From an uncultured Clostridia bacterium (GTDB lineage Bacteria; Bacillota; Clostridia; UBA1381), in assembly GCA_905235885.1 (NCBI GenBank), contig CAJONM010000175.1:1-5740 (forward strand): a stretch of 5,740 bases of DNA, read 5' to 3'. This document shows positions 1-5,740 of this stretch, piece after piece. How positions within the stretch are numbered: position 1 is the first letter of the stretch; the number at the start of each line of letters is the position of its first letter. The notes under the pieces are model-generated. The model did no database searches, was not told the DNA's origin, and was given only the letters and a program-made list of their open reading frames with translations. Both the position numbers and the translations under genes were made by a program.

Positions 1-1041
1 CGCTTTGTGACAGTATCGGAAAAAATAAGCGATCCGGAAACGATAGCGCAGATAGATGTCTGGCGCAAGCTCTGCAAGGAGCACAGCGAGCTGGAGCCGA
101 TAATAAACGAATACAGGAAATACATGCATCTGCTTGACACAATAAAGGATGACGGTGAGCTTCTTGAAACGGAAACGGACGCGGAGCTTATAGAGATGCT
201 GCGCGATGAGATAAGCGAGGCAAAGGACGCGGCGAAGATAAGCAGCGATAAGCTGCGTGAGCTGCTCCTCCCTAAAGATCCGAATGACGAAAAGAATGTC
301 ATAATGGAAATACGCGGCGGAACGGGCGGCGAAGAGGCGGCGTTATTTGCGTCCGATCTTATGAGAATGTACTCGATGTACGCCGAAAAGCAGCATTGGA
401 AGATAGATATATTAAGCTCAAATGCCACAGAGCTGGGCGGATATAAAGAAATATCTTTTGAAATAGCCGGAAAGGGCGCATATTCGCGCCTTAAATACGA
501 AAGCGGCGTGCATCGCGTTCAGCGTGTGCCGGAAACGGAATCGGGCGGAAGAATACACACCTCTGCTGTAACCGTTGCGGTTCTGCCTGAGGTGGAAGAG
601 GTGGAGGTCGAGATAAACAGAAACGATCTCCGCATAGATGTGTTCCGTGCGGGAGGTCCGGGCGGTCAATGCGTAAATACTACAGATTCCGCTGTTCGGA
701 TAACGCATCTGCCGACGGGGATAGTAGTATCGTGCCAGGATGAGAAATCCCAGCTTCAGAACAAGGAAAAGGCGATGAAAATACTCCGTTCGCGGATATA
801 CGAGGCTATGGAAGAGGAGCGAAGCCGCGAGATCGCCGACACGCGCAAGTCGCAGGTTGGCTCCGGTGACAGGAGCGAGAGGATAAGAACATATAATTTC
901 CCTCAGAGCAGAGTGACCGATCACAGGATAAATCTTACTCTGTACAAGCTCCCACAGTTCCTTGACGGGGAGATGGACGAGGTCATAGACGCGCTCATTA
1001 CCGGCGACAGGGCGGCAAAGCTTTCCGAGGGGGAGTCGTGA
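1..1041 (+). CDS. prfA: Peptide chain release factor 1 (RF1), 5'-truncated by the window
   Basis: RF1 recognises UAA and UAG stop codons in the ribosomal A site and triggers hydrolysis of peptidyl-tRNA in the cytoplasm. Numbering residues from the GTG at position 7, the codon-recognition tripeptide is P175-E176-T177, inside the family block HRVQRVPETESGGRIHTSA. The catalytic GGQ is at 219-221, in GGPGGQCVNTTDSAVRITH. PxT rather than SPF marks RF1, not RF2. The reading frame is open from base 1. The GTG at position 7 is a poor start: it has no visible ribosome site, and the GGQ glutamine lies about 14 residues earlier than in E. coli RF1 (Q235 of 360 aa). About 15 N-terminal residues are therefore probably upstream of the window. 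The stop at 1039-1041 lies one base before the next ATG. The GGQ glutamine would be N5-methylated by PrmC, whose gene is often next to prfA but is not visible here. Confidence 0.97.
   Translation, partial: RFVTVSEKISDPETIAQIDVWRKLCKEHSELEPIINEYRKYMHLLDTIKDDGELLETETDAELIEMLRDEISEAKDAAKISSDKLRELLLPKDPNDEKNVIMEIRGGTGGEEAALFASDLMRMYSMYAEKQHWKIDILSSNATELGGYKEISFEIAGKGAYSRLKYESGVHRVQRVPETESGGRIHTSAVTVAVLPEVEEVEVEINRNDLRIDVFRAGGPGGQCVNTTDSAVRITHLPTGIVVSCQDEKSQLQNKEKAMKILRSRIYEAMEEERSREIADTRKSQVGSGDRSERIRTYNFPQSRVTDHRINLTLYKLPQFLDGEMDEVIDALITGDRAAKLSEGES
1027..1035 (+). promoter_or_regulatory. Ribosome binding site of the DUF1294 gene, inside the end of prfA
   Basis: A purine-rich GAGGGGGAG block sits 7 bases before the ATG at 1043 and lies within the last codons of prfA. 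With the prfA stop and the next start only one base apart (TGATATG), ribosomes finishing prfA can probably begin the downstream gene directly. The sequence and spacing are seen; the coupling is inferred. Confidence 0.7.
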
Positions 1042-1042
1042 T

Positions 1043-1516
1043 ATGGAAAGCTTTGAAAACAGCGCGGCGATCGTATCGATAAAATCCGAACTGAGGGAGA
1101 TATTCATTTCCGTAATCGATACGGTAAGGCTGGCGTTTGTGTCATTTTACGAGTGGCTCAAGAGTGTGCCGATACCTACGCCACCGTCGGTCATGAAGAT
1201 GTTCGGGAACAATAAGGCGAATGTCATATTGTTCTTTGCGTTCGTTATATATGTAATGTATATAAATATAAAGGCGTATGTTTTGTTTTCGGTGGATAAA
1301 TTCAATTCCGAGCGGTATATGAAGCGAATACCGGAAAAACAGCTCTTTAAATATATGTGGCTGGGCGGAGCGCCCGGTGCGGGACTTGCGATGCTTATCA
1401 TGCGGCATAAAACAAAGCATATGAACTTTGTCATAACCGCGTTTGCTCTGATATTCATGCAGCTTATGGTGTTCAGCTTTATACTTGGTTTTTTGGGGTT
1501 CTGGACATTTTTTTAA
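1043..1516 (+). CDS. DUF1294 family membrane protein with an N-terminal extension
   Basis: A 157-residue protein of unknown biochemical function. The DUF1294 core is recognisable from about residue 59 to the end. It has a first membrane helix (about 59-82), the family DK pair (D85-K86), the RIPE motif (95-98), L-G-G (107-109) followed by a small-residue stretch, RHKT (121-124), and a last hydrophobic helix (about 129-156). Most family members are close to 90-120 residues. Here about 55 extra residues precede the core, starting with a possibly amphipathic segment (residues 11-40) and then a proline-rich VPIPTPP stretch (42-48). The ATG at 1043 is chosen because of its ribosome site and its position one base after the prfA stop. 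Its place between prfA and a secreted hydrolase suggests shared transcription but does not reveal a role. Family assignment is confident; function is unknown. Confidence 0.85.
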   Translation: MESFENSAAIVSIKSELREIFISVIDTVRLAFVSFYEWLKSVPIPTPPSVMKMFGNNKANVILFFAFVIYVMYINIKAYVLFSVDKFNSERYMKRIPEKQLFKYMWLGGAPGAGLAMLIMRHKTKHMNFVITAFALIFMQLMVFSFILGFLGFWTFF

Positions 1517-1522
1517 GTTTTG

Positions 1523-1529
1523 AGGGGAG
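1523..1529 (+). promoter_or_regulatory. Ribosome binding site that decides the start of the GH26-like/SLH gene
   Basis: AGGGGAG lies 8 bases before the ATG at 1538, an ideal spacing. An upstream in-frame TTG at 1520 touches this same motif and has no ribosome site of its own. The ATG at 1538 is therefore the start, and it also gives a clean signal peptide beginning MKMRFK. Confidence 0.85.
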
Positions 1530-1537
1530 AGAAGATC

Positions 1538-3631
1538 ATGAAAATGCGTTTTAAGATAGCAGCATCATTATTGATATGCTGCTTTTCTATAAGTCTTATA
1601 CCATATCTTTCGGTGAGCGCGTATACCCTGCCGAATGCGTTTTGGGGCATGGATGCGAACTATCAGGCGGCGGTGTCCGCCGATGATTATGCAGGTACGA
1701 TAAAATACGGCAATCAGGAGCTTGATCTTATCTTAAAAGAGCCGTCAAATGAAACGACTCAGAGCATAATCAGCTCAAGATCGTATAAGGTCGCGTTCGC
1801 GTATTTTCTTATAAATGATTACGAGAATGCGTCGGAGTATTTTAATATGTATATCCCGTACGGGAAGCTTCGCGGTGAGGATGACGGCGTAATAATCGCG
1901 CAGAGGTGCGCAAACCAATTTACATCGCGTCTTGAGGTATACAAGGGCGATAATTCGCCGCCGCCGAGATTGGGAGCGAGAAATGAGCCTGACGGCGTGC
2001 TGTTCGGGCAGACGAGCGAAACAACGCGCAGCGGCGATTCTATGGTGCTGACATATATCGAATACGGCGATGAAAATATATTTTCGTGGATAAAAAAGAT
2101 AATGGGCGAAACACTATCGCGCGGCGCGGCTATGGAGCTTGCGCTCAATTTCCCGAACGAGGGGTCTACGGCAAGGAGCATAAGCGCGTCGGATCATTAT
2201 ATATCAGACCTGTATTCAATGCTGTCCGAATACAAAAATCTGCCGATATATCTGAGGATCGGCGCGGAATTTAATACATGGGACAATAAATGCACGCCGG
2301 AGGAATATATACCGGCATACCGCGCGATCGCGTCAAGAATGAGGAGCCTTGACAATGTCGCGACGGTGTGGAGCATGGTTTCCACATCGACATGGAAAAA
2401 TCCGTCATGGCCTTATGAGGCAAAGGATTTTTATCCGGGCGATGAATATGTCGATTGGATAGGAGTTTCCTGTTATCCGAAAAAGTATTTTCAGGCAACG
2501 ACCTATGAGGGGAGAAAGAAATATATCGAGGTGTGCTATAATACAGGCGACGCGGCGGATCCCGTATTTCTTGTTGAGGAGGCGGTCTCCATTGCCGGAG
2601 GAAGAAAGCCGGTAATGCTGTCCGAATGCGGCAGCGGCTATAGAACTAACGGCTCCGTTTGCGATACTGATGAGGCATGGGCGGCAAAGCGGCTCAAGGA
2701 GATGTATACATTTATACCGATGGTCTACCCTGAGGTGAAGCTGATAGCCTATTTCAATAAACGAATGGAGTCGGAGACGGTGCATTATGATCTTGACGGT
2801 GCACCGACACTAAGGGCGGCGTACGACGATGTGACGCGCTCGGAATGGTTTATACACGATTTTTATAATAATACTGCATCGCTCTCGTTTGAAAAGCAGA
2901 GCGATACAATATCGACAAACGGCGATGTGGTTCTGTATTCGTATCCGCATATATACGGTGCCGGCAGCGTTACCGTCACATACTATATAGACGGTGAATG
3001 GAAGCACGCCACGAGCGAGATGCCGTACAAGGCAGACTTCAGAGGGCTTAGCGGTACGCATAAGCTTACCGTTACGGCAAAGGGCGATAACGGCGTTAAG
3101 AAAACACGCGAATACACGCTCGTTGCAAAGGCACAGGCAGGCTACGGCGGCTTTTACGATGTGTCCGGTCTTACGGCGGCGCAGGATGCGGCTCTTAGGT
3201 ATGTTGTAGACAACGGAATTATGTCCGGTTACGACAATGAATATTTCGGAACGAACAATACGATGACAAGGGCGGAGTTTGCGACAGTCATAAGCAGAAT
3301 GATGGGCTATGAGTCAAGCGGAAAATGCGCGTTTGCCGATGCCAAGGACCATTGGGCAAGCGGATATATAAAGGCGTGCGTGGACGCAGGCGCGATAAAC
3401 GGCATAGACAGCAATACATTCGCGCCCGATTCGGAGATCACATTTGAGCAGGCGATAAAGATCCTTACGATCGTTTTCGGATATGCCGATGACAGGATCG
3501 AATATCCGAAAGGGTTTATAAACATAGCCGATGCCATAGGCGTTACGGCTAATGTTTCAAATAAATCTGTCGGCTCGCAGCTGAAACGGATGGACGCAGC
3601 CATGATAATAAGCAATATAATGTCCCTGTGA
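1538..3631 (+). CDS. Secreted GH26-like glycoside hydrolase with SLH cell-wall anchor
   Basis: A 697-residue exported protein, probably held on the cell surface. Domains in order: signal peptide (K2, R4, K6, hydrophobic core about 7-24, likely cleavage after SVSA at 28). A helical region (about 34-110) follows, with a TPR-like segment at 83-106. The GH26-like TIM-barrel domain spans about 144-440. An Ig-like beta domain (about 447-533) comes next, then SLH repeats at about 539-588 and 599-650 and a weaker third at 655-697. The putative acid/base is E244 in YLRIGAEFNTW and the putative nucleophile is E363 in PVMLSECGSG. The 119-residue spacing and the block YPGDEYVDWIGVSCYP (about 301-316) fit clan GH-A family 26, whose known activities are mainly beta-mannanase, with some beta-glucanase and xylanase. 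Classical GH26 enzymes have His before the acid/base Glu; here it is Ala243, so substrate and even activity are uncertain. SLH repeats normally bind pyruvylated wall polysaccharide. The gene lies 21 bases after the DUF1294 stop, probably in the same operon, and is followed by a terminator. Confidence 0.85.
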   Translation: MKMRFKIAASLLICCFSISLIPYLSVSAYTLPNAFWGMDANYQAAVSADDYAGTIKYGNQELDLILKEPSNETTQSIISSRSYKVAFAYFLINDYENASEYFNMYIPYGKLRGEDDGVIIAQRCANQFTSRLEVYKGDNSPPPRLGARNEPDGVLFGQTSETTRSGDSMVLTYIEYGDENIFSWIKKIMGETLSRGAAMELALNFPNEGSTARSISASDHYISDLYSMLSEYKNLPIYLRIGAEFNTWDNKCTPEEYIPAYRAIASRMRSLDNVATVWSMVSTSTWKNPSWPYEAKDFYPGDEYVDWIGVSCYPKKYFQATTYEGRKKYIEVCYNTGDAADPVFLVEEAVSIAGGRKPVMLSECGSGYRTNGSVCDTDEAWAAKRLKEMYTFIPMVYPEVKLIAYFNKRMESETVHYDLDGAPTLRAAYDDVTRSEWFIHDFYNNTASLSFEKQSDTISTNGDVVLYSYPHIYGAGSVTVTYYIDGEWKHATSEMPYKADFRGLSGTHKLTVTAKGDNGVKKTREYTLVAKAQAGYGGFYDVSGLTAAQDAALRYVVDNGIMSGYDNEYFGTNNTMTRAEFATVISRMMGYESSGKCAFADAKDHWASGYIKACVDAGAINGIDSNTFAPDSEITFEQAIKILTIVFGYADDRIEYPKGFINIADAIGVTANVSNKSVGSQLKRMDAAMIISNIMSL

Positions 3632-3650
3632 TATGTATAAAAGGGATTTG

Positions 3651-3677
3651 GGGGGTGTAAAAAACATCCCCTTTTTT
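3651..3677 (+). terminator. Intrinsic (Rho-independent) terminator after the GH26-like/SLH gene
   Basis: GGGGGTGT (3651-3658) pairs with ACATCCCC (3664-3671), giving eight pairs with one G-U wobble around a five-A loop, followed directly by six T (3672-3677). It starts 20 bases after the stop at 3631 and precedes the gyrA promoter, so it separates the two transcription units. An upstream AAAAGGG (3639-3645) could alternatively pair with CCCTTTT in the terminator. There is no T tract suited to ending transcription from the other strand. Confidence 0.88.
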
Positions 3678-3699
3678 GTAGAAAAAACAGGTTAAAAGC

Positions 3700-3728
3700 T
3701 TGCAATTTTCCGAGAATTATGATATAAT
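3700..3728 (+). promoter_or_regulatory. Sigma-A-type promoter of gyrA with extended -10
   Basis: The -35 box TTGCAA (3700-3705) and a perfect -10 box TATAAT (3723-3728) are separated by exactly 17 bases. TG at 3720-3721, one base before the -10, makes it an extended -10 element. Transcription would start near 3735, leaving a leader of about 30 bases before gyrA. The match to the housekeeping consensus is close enough that strong expression is expected. No clear operator or riboswitch is seen in the short leader. Confidence 0.88.
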
Positions 3729-3744
3729 ATAAATGTAGTTTGCG

Positions 3745-3751
3745 AAAGGAG
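3745..3751 (+). promoter_or_regulatory. Shine-Dalgarno of gyrA with unusual spacing and a three-codon frame
   Basis: AAAGGAG is the only ribosome site in the leader, but it ends 14 bases before the gyrA ATG at 3766, longer than the usual 5-9. Between them lies ATG-TCG-TAA (3755-3763), in a different frame, whose stop ends two bases before the gyrA ATG. There is no in-frame alternative start between the ribosome site and 3766. The site is therefore assigned to gyrA, with possible involvement of the mini-frame. Confidence 0.65.
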
Positions 3752-3765
3752 CTAATGTCGTAAAT

Positions 3766-5740
3766 ATGGCGAAAAAGTCAAAAGAGCTGCCCTTGAATAT
3801 GTCGGCTATCGAAAATCAGAAGATCGTAGGGGTAGATCTTAACAATGAGATGAAAAAGGCATATATAGATTATGCCATGAGTGTTATAGTAAGTCGTGCG
3901 CTGCCGGATGTCAGAGACGGCTTGAAGCCTGTTCACAGGCGTATTCTTTATGATATGTATGAGGGCGGACTGCTGTATGAGGCGGATTTCAGAAAATCCG
4001 CGACAACGGTCGGCGATGTTCTCGGTAAATATCATCCGCACGGCGATGCGTCTGTATATGACGCGATGGTGCGACTCGGACAGGATTTCTCGCTCCGCTA
4101 TCCGCTCGTTCAGCCGAAGGGGAATTTCGGCTCAATAGACGGTGATCCGCCGGCGGCATATCGTTATACAGAGGCAAAGATGTCGAAAATATCCGCGTCG
4201 ATGCTTACAGATATTGAGAAGGACACAGTTGATTTTGTCCCGAACTTTGACGATAAGCTCAGAGAGCCGGATGTTTTGCCATCGCGTTTCCCCAACCTTC
4301 TGGTAAACGGCAGTAACGGTATCGCCGTAGGTATGGCAACGAATATACCGCCGCACAACCTCACCGAATGTATTGACGCGATAATAGCGGCGATAGACGA
4401 TCCGATGATCACGATCGATGAGCTTATGCAATATATCCCCGGCCCCGATTTTCCGACCGGCGGCGTTATAATGGGACGGCGCGGCATACGAAGCGCGTAT
4501 ACTACAGGCAGAGGCAAGATCATCCTCCGCGCAAAAGCGGAGATAGAGGAGTACGATAACGGCAAGCAGCGCATCGTAGTGACCGAAATACCGTACAAGG
4601 TCAACAAGGCGCAGATGGAAAAGCACATAAACGAGCTTATAAAGGACGGCAGGCTTGACGGGATCGCATCAACACGCGACGAGTCATCCGAGGATATACG
4701 GTTCGTCATAGAGCTAAAGCGTGATGCGAATGCGAATGTGGTACTAAACAACCTTTATAAGCAGACGCAGATGCAGGATTCATTCGGGATCATACTTCTT
4801 GCGCTTGTGGACAAGGTGCCGAAAATACTCAACCTCCGCCAGATGATAGATTATTATATAGCTCATCAGGAGGATGTAATAATCCGACGCACGAGATTTG
4901 ACCTGAACAAGGCACGCGAGCGCGCGCACCTTCTTGAGGGGTACAAGCTCGTCATAGACAACATAGACGAGGTAATAAGGATAATACGCGCGTCGCGATC
5001 GGTCGATGAAGCGAAAACGAACCTTTGCGAAAGATTTGGCATAGACGACATTCAGGCTACGGCGATCGTAAGGATGCAGCTCGGACGCTTATCCGGAATG
5101 GAACGCGAGAAGATAGAAGAGGAATACGAAGGCGTCATGGCTAAGATCGCCGAGTATGAGGCGATATTGTCCGATGAATCGAAGGTATGCGATATAATAA
5201 AGGCGGATCTGACGGAGCTTAAAAATAAATACGGCGACAGCCGCCGCACCGAGATCGAGATGGATTATACCGACATTGACGATGAAGACCTTATAGACGA
5301 GGAACTTTGTATGTATACTCTTACCCACAGCGGCTATGTAAAGCGTATGCCCGTTGACACATATAAATCGCAGCACAGAGGCGGCAAGGGCATAACCGGC
5401 GTAACGACGCGCGAGGAGGACTTTGTTGAGCATATTTTCACCGGATCGACGCATGATCATATCCTGTTCTTTACCACGCGCGGTATCGTATACAGCATAA
5501 AGGGCTACGGAATACCTGAGGGCGGCAGAACGGCAAAGGGTACGGCGATAGTAAATCTGCTTCCGCTTGAAAGCGATGAGCGCATAAGCGCGGTCATCCC
5601 AATAAAAGAGTTTAACGGCGGAGATTATCTGACATTCGTTACGCGGCGCGGACTTATAAAGCGCTCGGATGTGATGGATTATTCGCGTATACGCAAGGTG
5701 GGTCTGAGAGCCATAGAGCTTGTCGAGGGGGACGAGCTTA
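3766..5740 (+). CDS. gyrA: DNA gyrase subunit A, 3' end beyond the window
   Basis: GyrA is the DNA breakage-reunion subunit of the A2B2 gyrase that introduces negative supercoils using ATP. The window holds the first 658 residues; E. coli GyrA has 875. The N-terminal core begins with NEMKKAYIDYAMSVIVSRALPD. Next come the quinolone-region motif YHPHGDASVYD (89-99), the catalytic tyrosine Y134 preceded by R133 in AAYRYTEAKMS, and the conserved GIAVGMATNIPPHN segment. The C-terminal beta-pinwheel begins near residue 513. A near-consensus GyrA box, QHRGGKG (536-542; usual QRRGGKG), favours gyrase over topoisomerase IV ParC, which lacks an intact box. Relative to E. coli there is a constant +12 offset. 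It gives Ala95 for Ser83, Asp99 for Asp87, Tyr132 for Met120, and QPK (116-118) for Asp104-Gly105-Gln106. The gene has its own strong promoter after a terminator, and gyrB is not directly upstream. The start at 3766 is the first usable ATG after the ribosome site. Confidence 0.96.
   Translation, partial: MAKKSKELPLNMSAIENQKIVGVDLNNEMKKAYIDYAMSVIVSRALPDVRDGLKPVHRRILYDMYEGGLLYEADFRKSATTVGDVLGKYHPHGDASVYDAMVRLGQDFSLRYPLVQPKGNFGSIDGDPPAAYRYTEAKMSKISASMLTDIEKDTVDFVPNFDDKLREPDVLPSRFPNLLVNGSNGIAVGMATNIPPHNLTECIDAIIAAIDDPMITIDELMQYIPGPDFPTGGVIMGRRGIRSAYTTGRGKIILRAKAEIEEYDNGKQRIVVTEIPYKVNKAQMEKHINELIKDGRLDGIASTRDESSEDIRFVIELKRDANANVVLNNLYKQTQMQDSFGIILLALVDKVPKILNLRQMIDYYIAHQEDVIIRRTRFDLNKARERAHLLEGYKLVIDNIDEVIRIIRASRSVDEAKTNLCERFGIDDIQATAIVRMQLGRLSGMEREKIEEEYEGVMAKIAEYEAILSDESKVCDIIKADLTELKNKYGDSRRTEIEMDYTDIDDEDLIDEELCMYTLTHSGYVKRMPVDTYKSQHRGGKGITGVTTREEDFVEHIFTGSTHDHILFFTTRGIVYSIKGYGIPEGGRTAKGTAIVNLLPLESDERISAVIPIKEFNGGDYLTFVTRRGLIKRSDVMDYSRIRKVGLRAIELVEGDEL

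Noticed and set aside
7..9. GTG at 7 as the true start of prfA
   Set aside because: No ribosome site can be seen in the six upstream bases, and the protein would be about 15 residues short at the N-terminus compared with RF1. The frame is open to the window edge.
418..1107. 229-codon open frame on the - strand
   Set aside because: It lies wholly antisense to prfA and the start of the DUF1294 gene, whose proteins are clearly conserved. The antisense protein shows no recognisable motif and no ribosome site was noted.
1508..1514. Run of seven T at the end of the DUF1294 gene as a terminator
   Set aside because: There is no GC-rich inverted repeat directly upstream. The run encodes the final Phe residues and part of the stop codon.
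1520..1537. TTG at 1520 as start of the GH26-like/SLH protein
   Set aside because: It overlaps the Shine-Dalgarno AGGGGAG. The ATG at 1538 has ideal spacing and gives a normal signal peptide.
1574..1585. Cysteines C14-C15 of the signal peptide as a lipoprotein site
   Set aside because: The residues before each Cys (Ile and Cys) do not fit the lipobox, which needs a small residue at -1. An SVSA signal-peptidase I site fits better.
4164..4751. 195-codon open frame on the - strand inside gyrA
   Set aside because: It is Ser/Ile-rich, low-information sequence opposite a strongly conserved gyrA core. It is best explained by the codon bias of gyrA.
3766..5740. Topoisomerase IV subunit A (parC) instead of gyrA
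   Set aside because: A near-intact GyrA box (QHRGGKG, residues 536-542) and the GNFGS motif favour gyrase. The C-terminal rest is not visible, so a small doubt remains.
1..5740. CRISPR arrays, tRNA or rRNA genes, insertion sequences or other mobile elements
   Set aside because: No regularly spaced direct repeats, tRNA-like folds, rRNA motifs, transposase motifs or terminal inverted repeats were seen. The window is almost fully coding.

Overview
The window reads as an ordinary bacterial chromosome segment with four genes, all on the + strand. It most likely comes from an anaerobic Firmicutes (class Clostridia, probably a gut or environmental Oscillospirales/Monoglobales-like lineage). This assignment is an inference. 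It rests on the strong GGAG-type ribosome sites, a textbook sigma-A promoter, an S-layer-homology (SLH) secreted glycosidase, clostridial-looking RF1 and GyrA sequences, and moderate GC content. A striking habit of the DNA is the use of ATA for isoleucine: 25 of 27 Ile codons in the visible part of prfA.

Layout: (1) positions 1-1041, the 5'-truncated end of prfA, encoding peptide chain release factor 1. (2) Positions 1043-1516, a small DUF1294 membrane protein one base after the prfA stop, so probably translationally coupled. (3) Positions 1538-3631, a secreted multidomain protein: signal peptide, helical TPR-like region, GH26-like (clan GH-A) catalytic domain, Ig-like domain and C-terminal SLH repeats. 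It sits 21 bases after the DUF1294 gene. (4) Positions 3632-3765, an intergenic region with an intrinsic terminator (about 3651-3677), then an extended -10 promoter (3700-3728) and a ribosome site. (5) Positions 3766-5740, gyrA, encoding the DNA gyrase A subunit, cut off by the window end after residue 658.

The first three genes look like one transcription unit that ends at the terminator. gyrA starts a new unit under its own strong promoter and is not preceded by gyrB. Functionally this is housekeeping (translation termination, DNA topology) with one surface carbohydrate-active enzyme between the two. No mobile element, CRISPR array, RNA gene or defence system is visible. I did not find a clearly new biological system. 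The points most worth a second look are the non-standard residues in the quinolone-binding region of GyrA, the three-codon reading frame between the gyrA Shine-Dalgarno and its start, the GH26-like/SLH protein with its altered active-site motif, and the extreme ATA usage.
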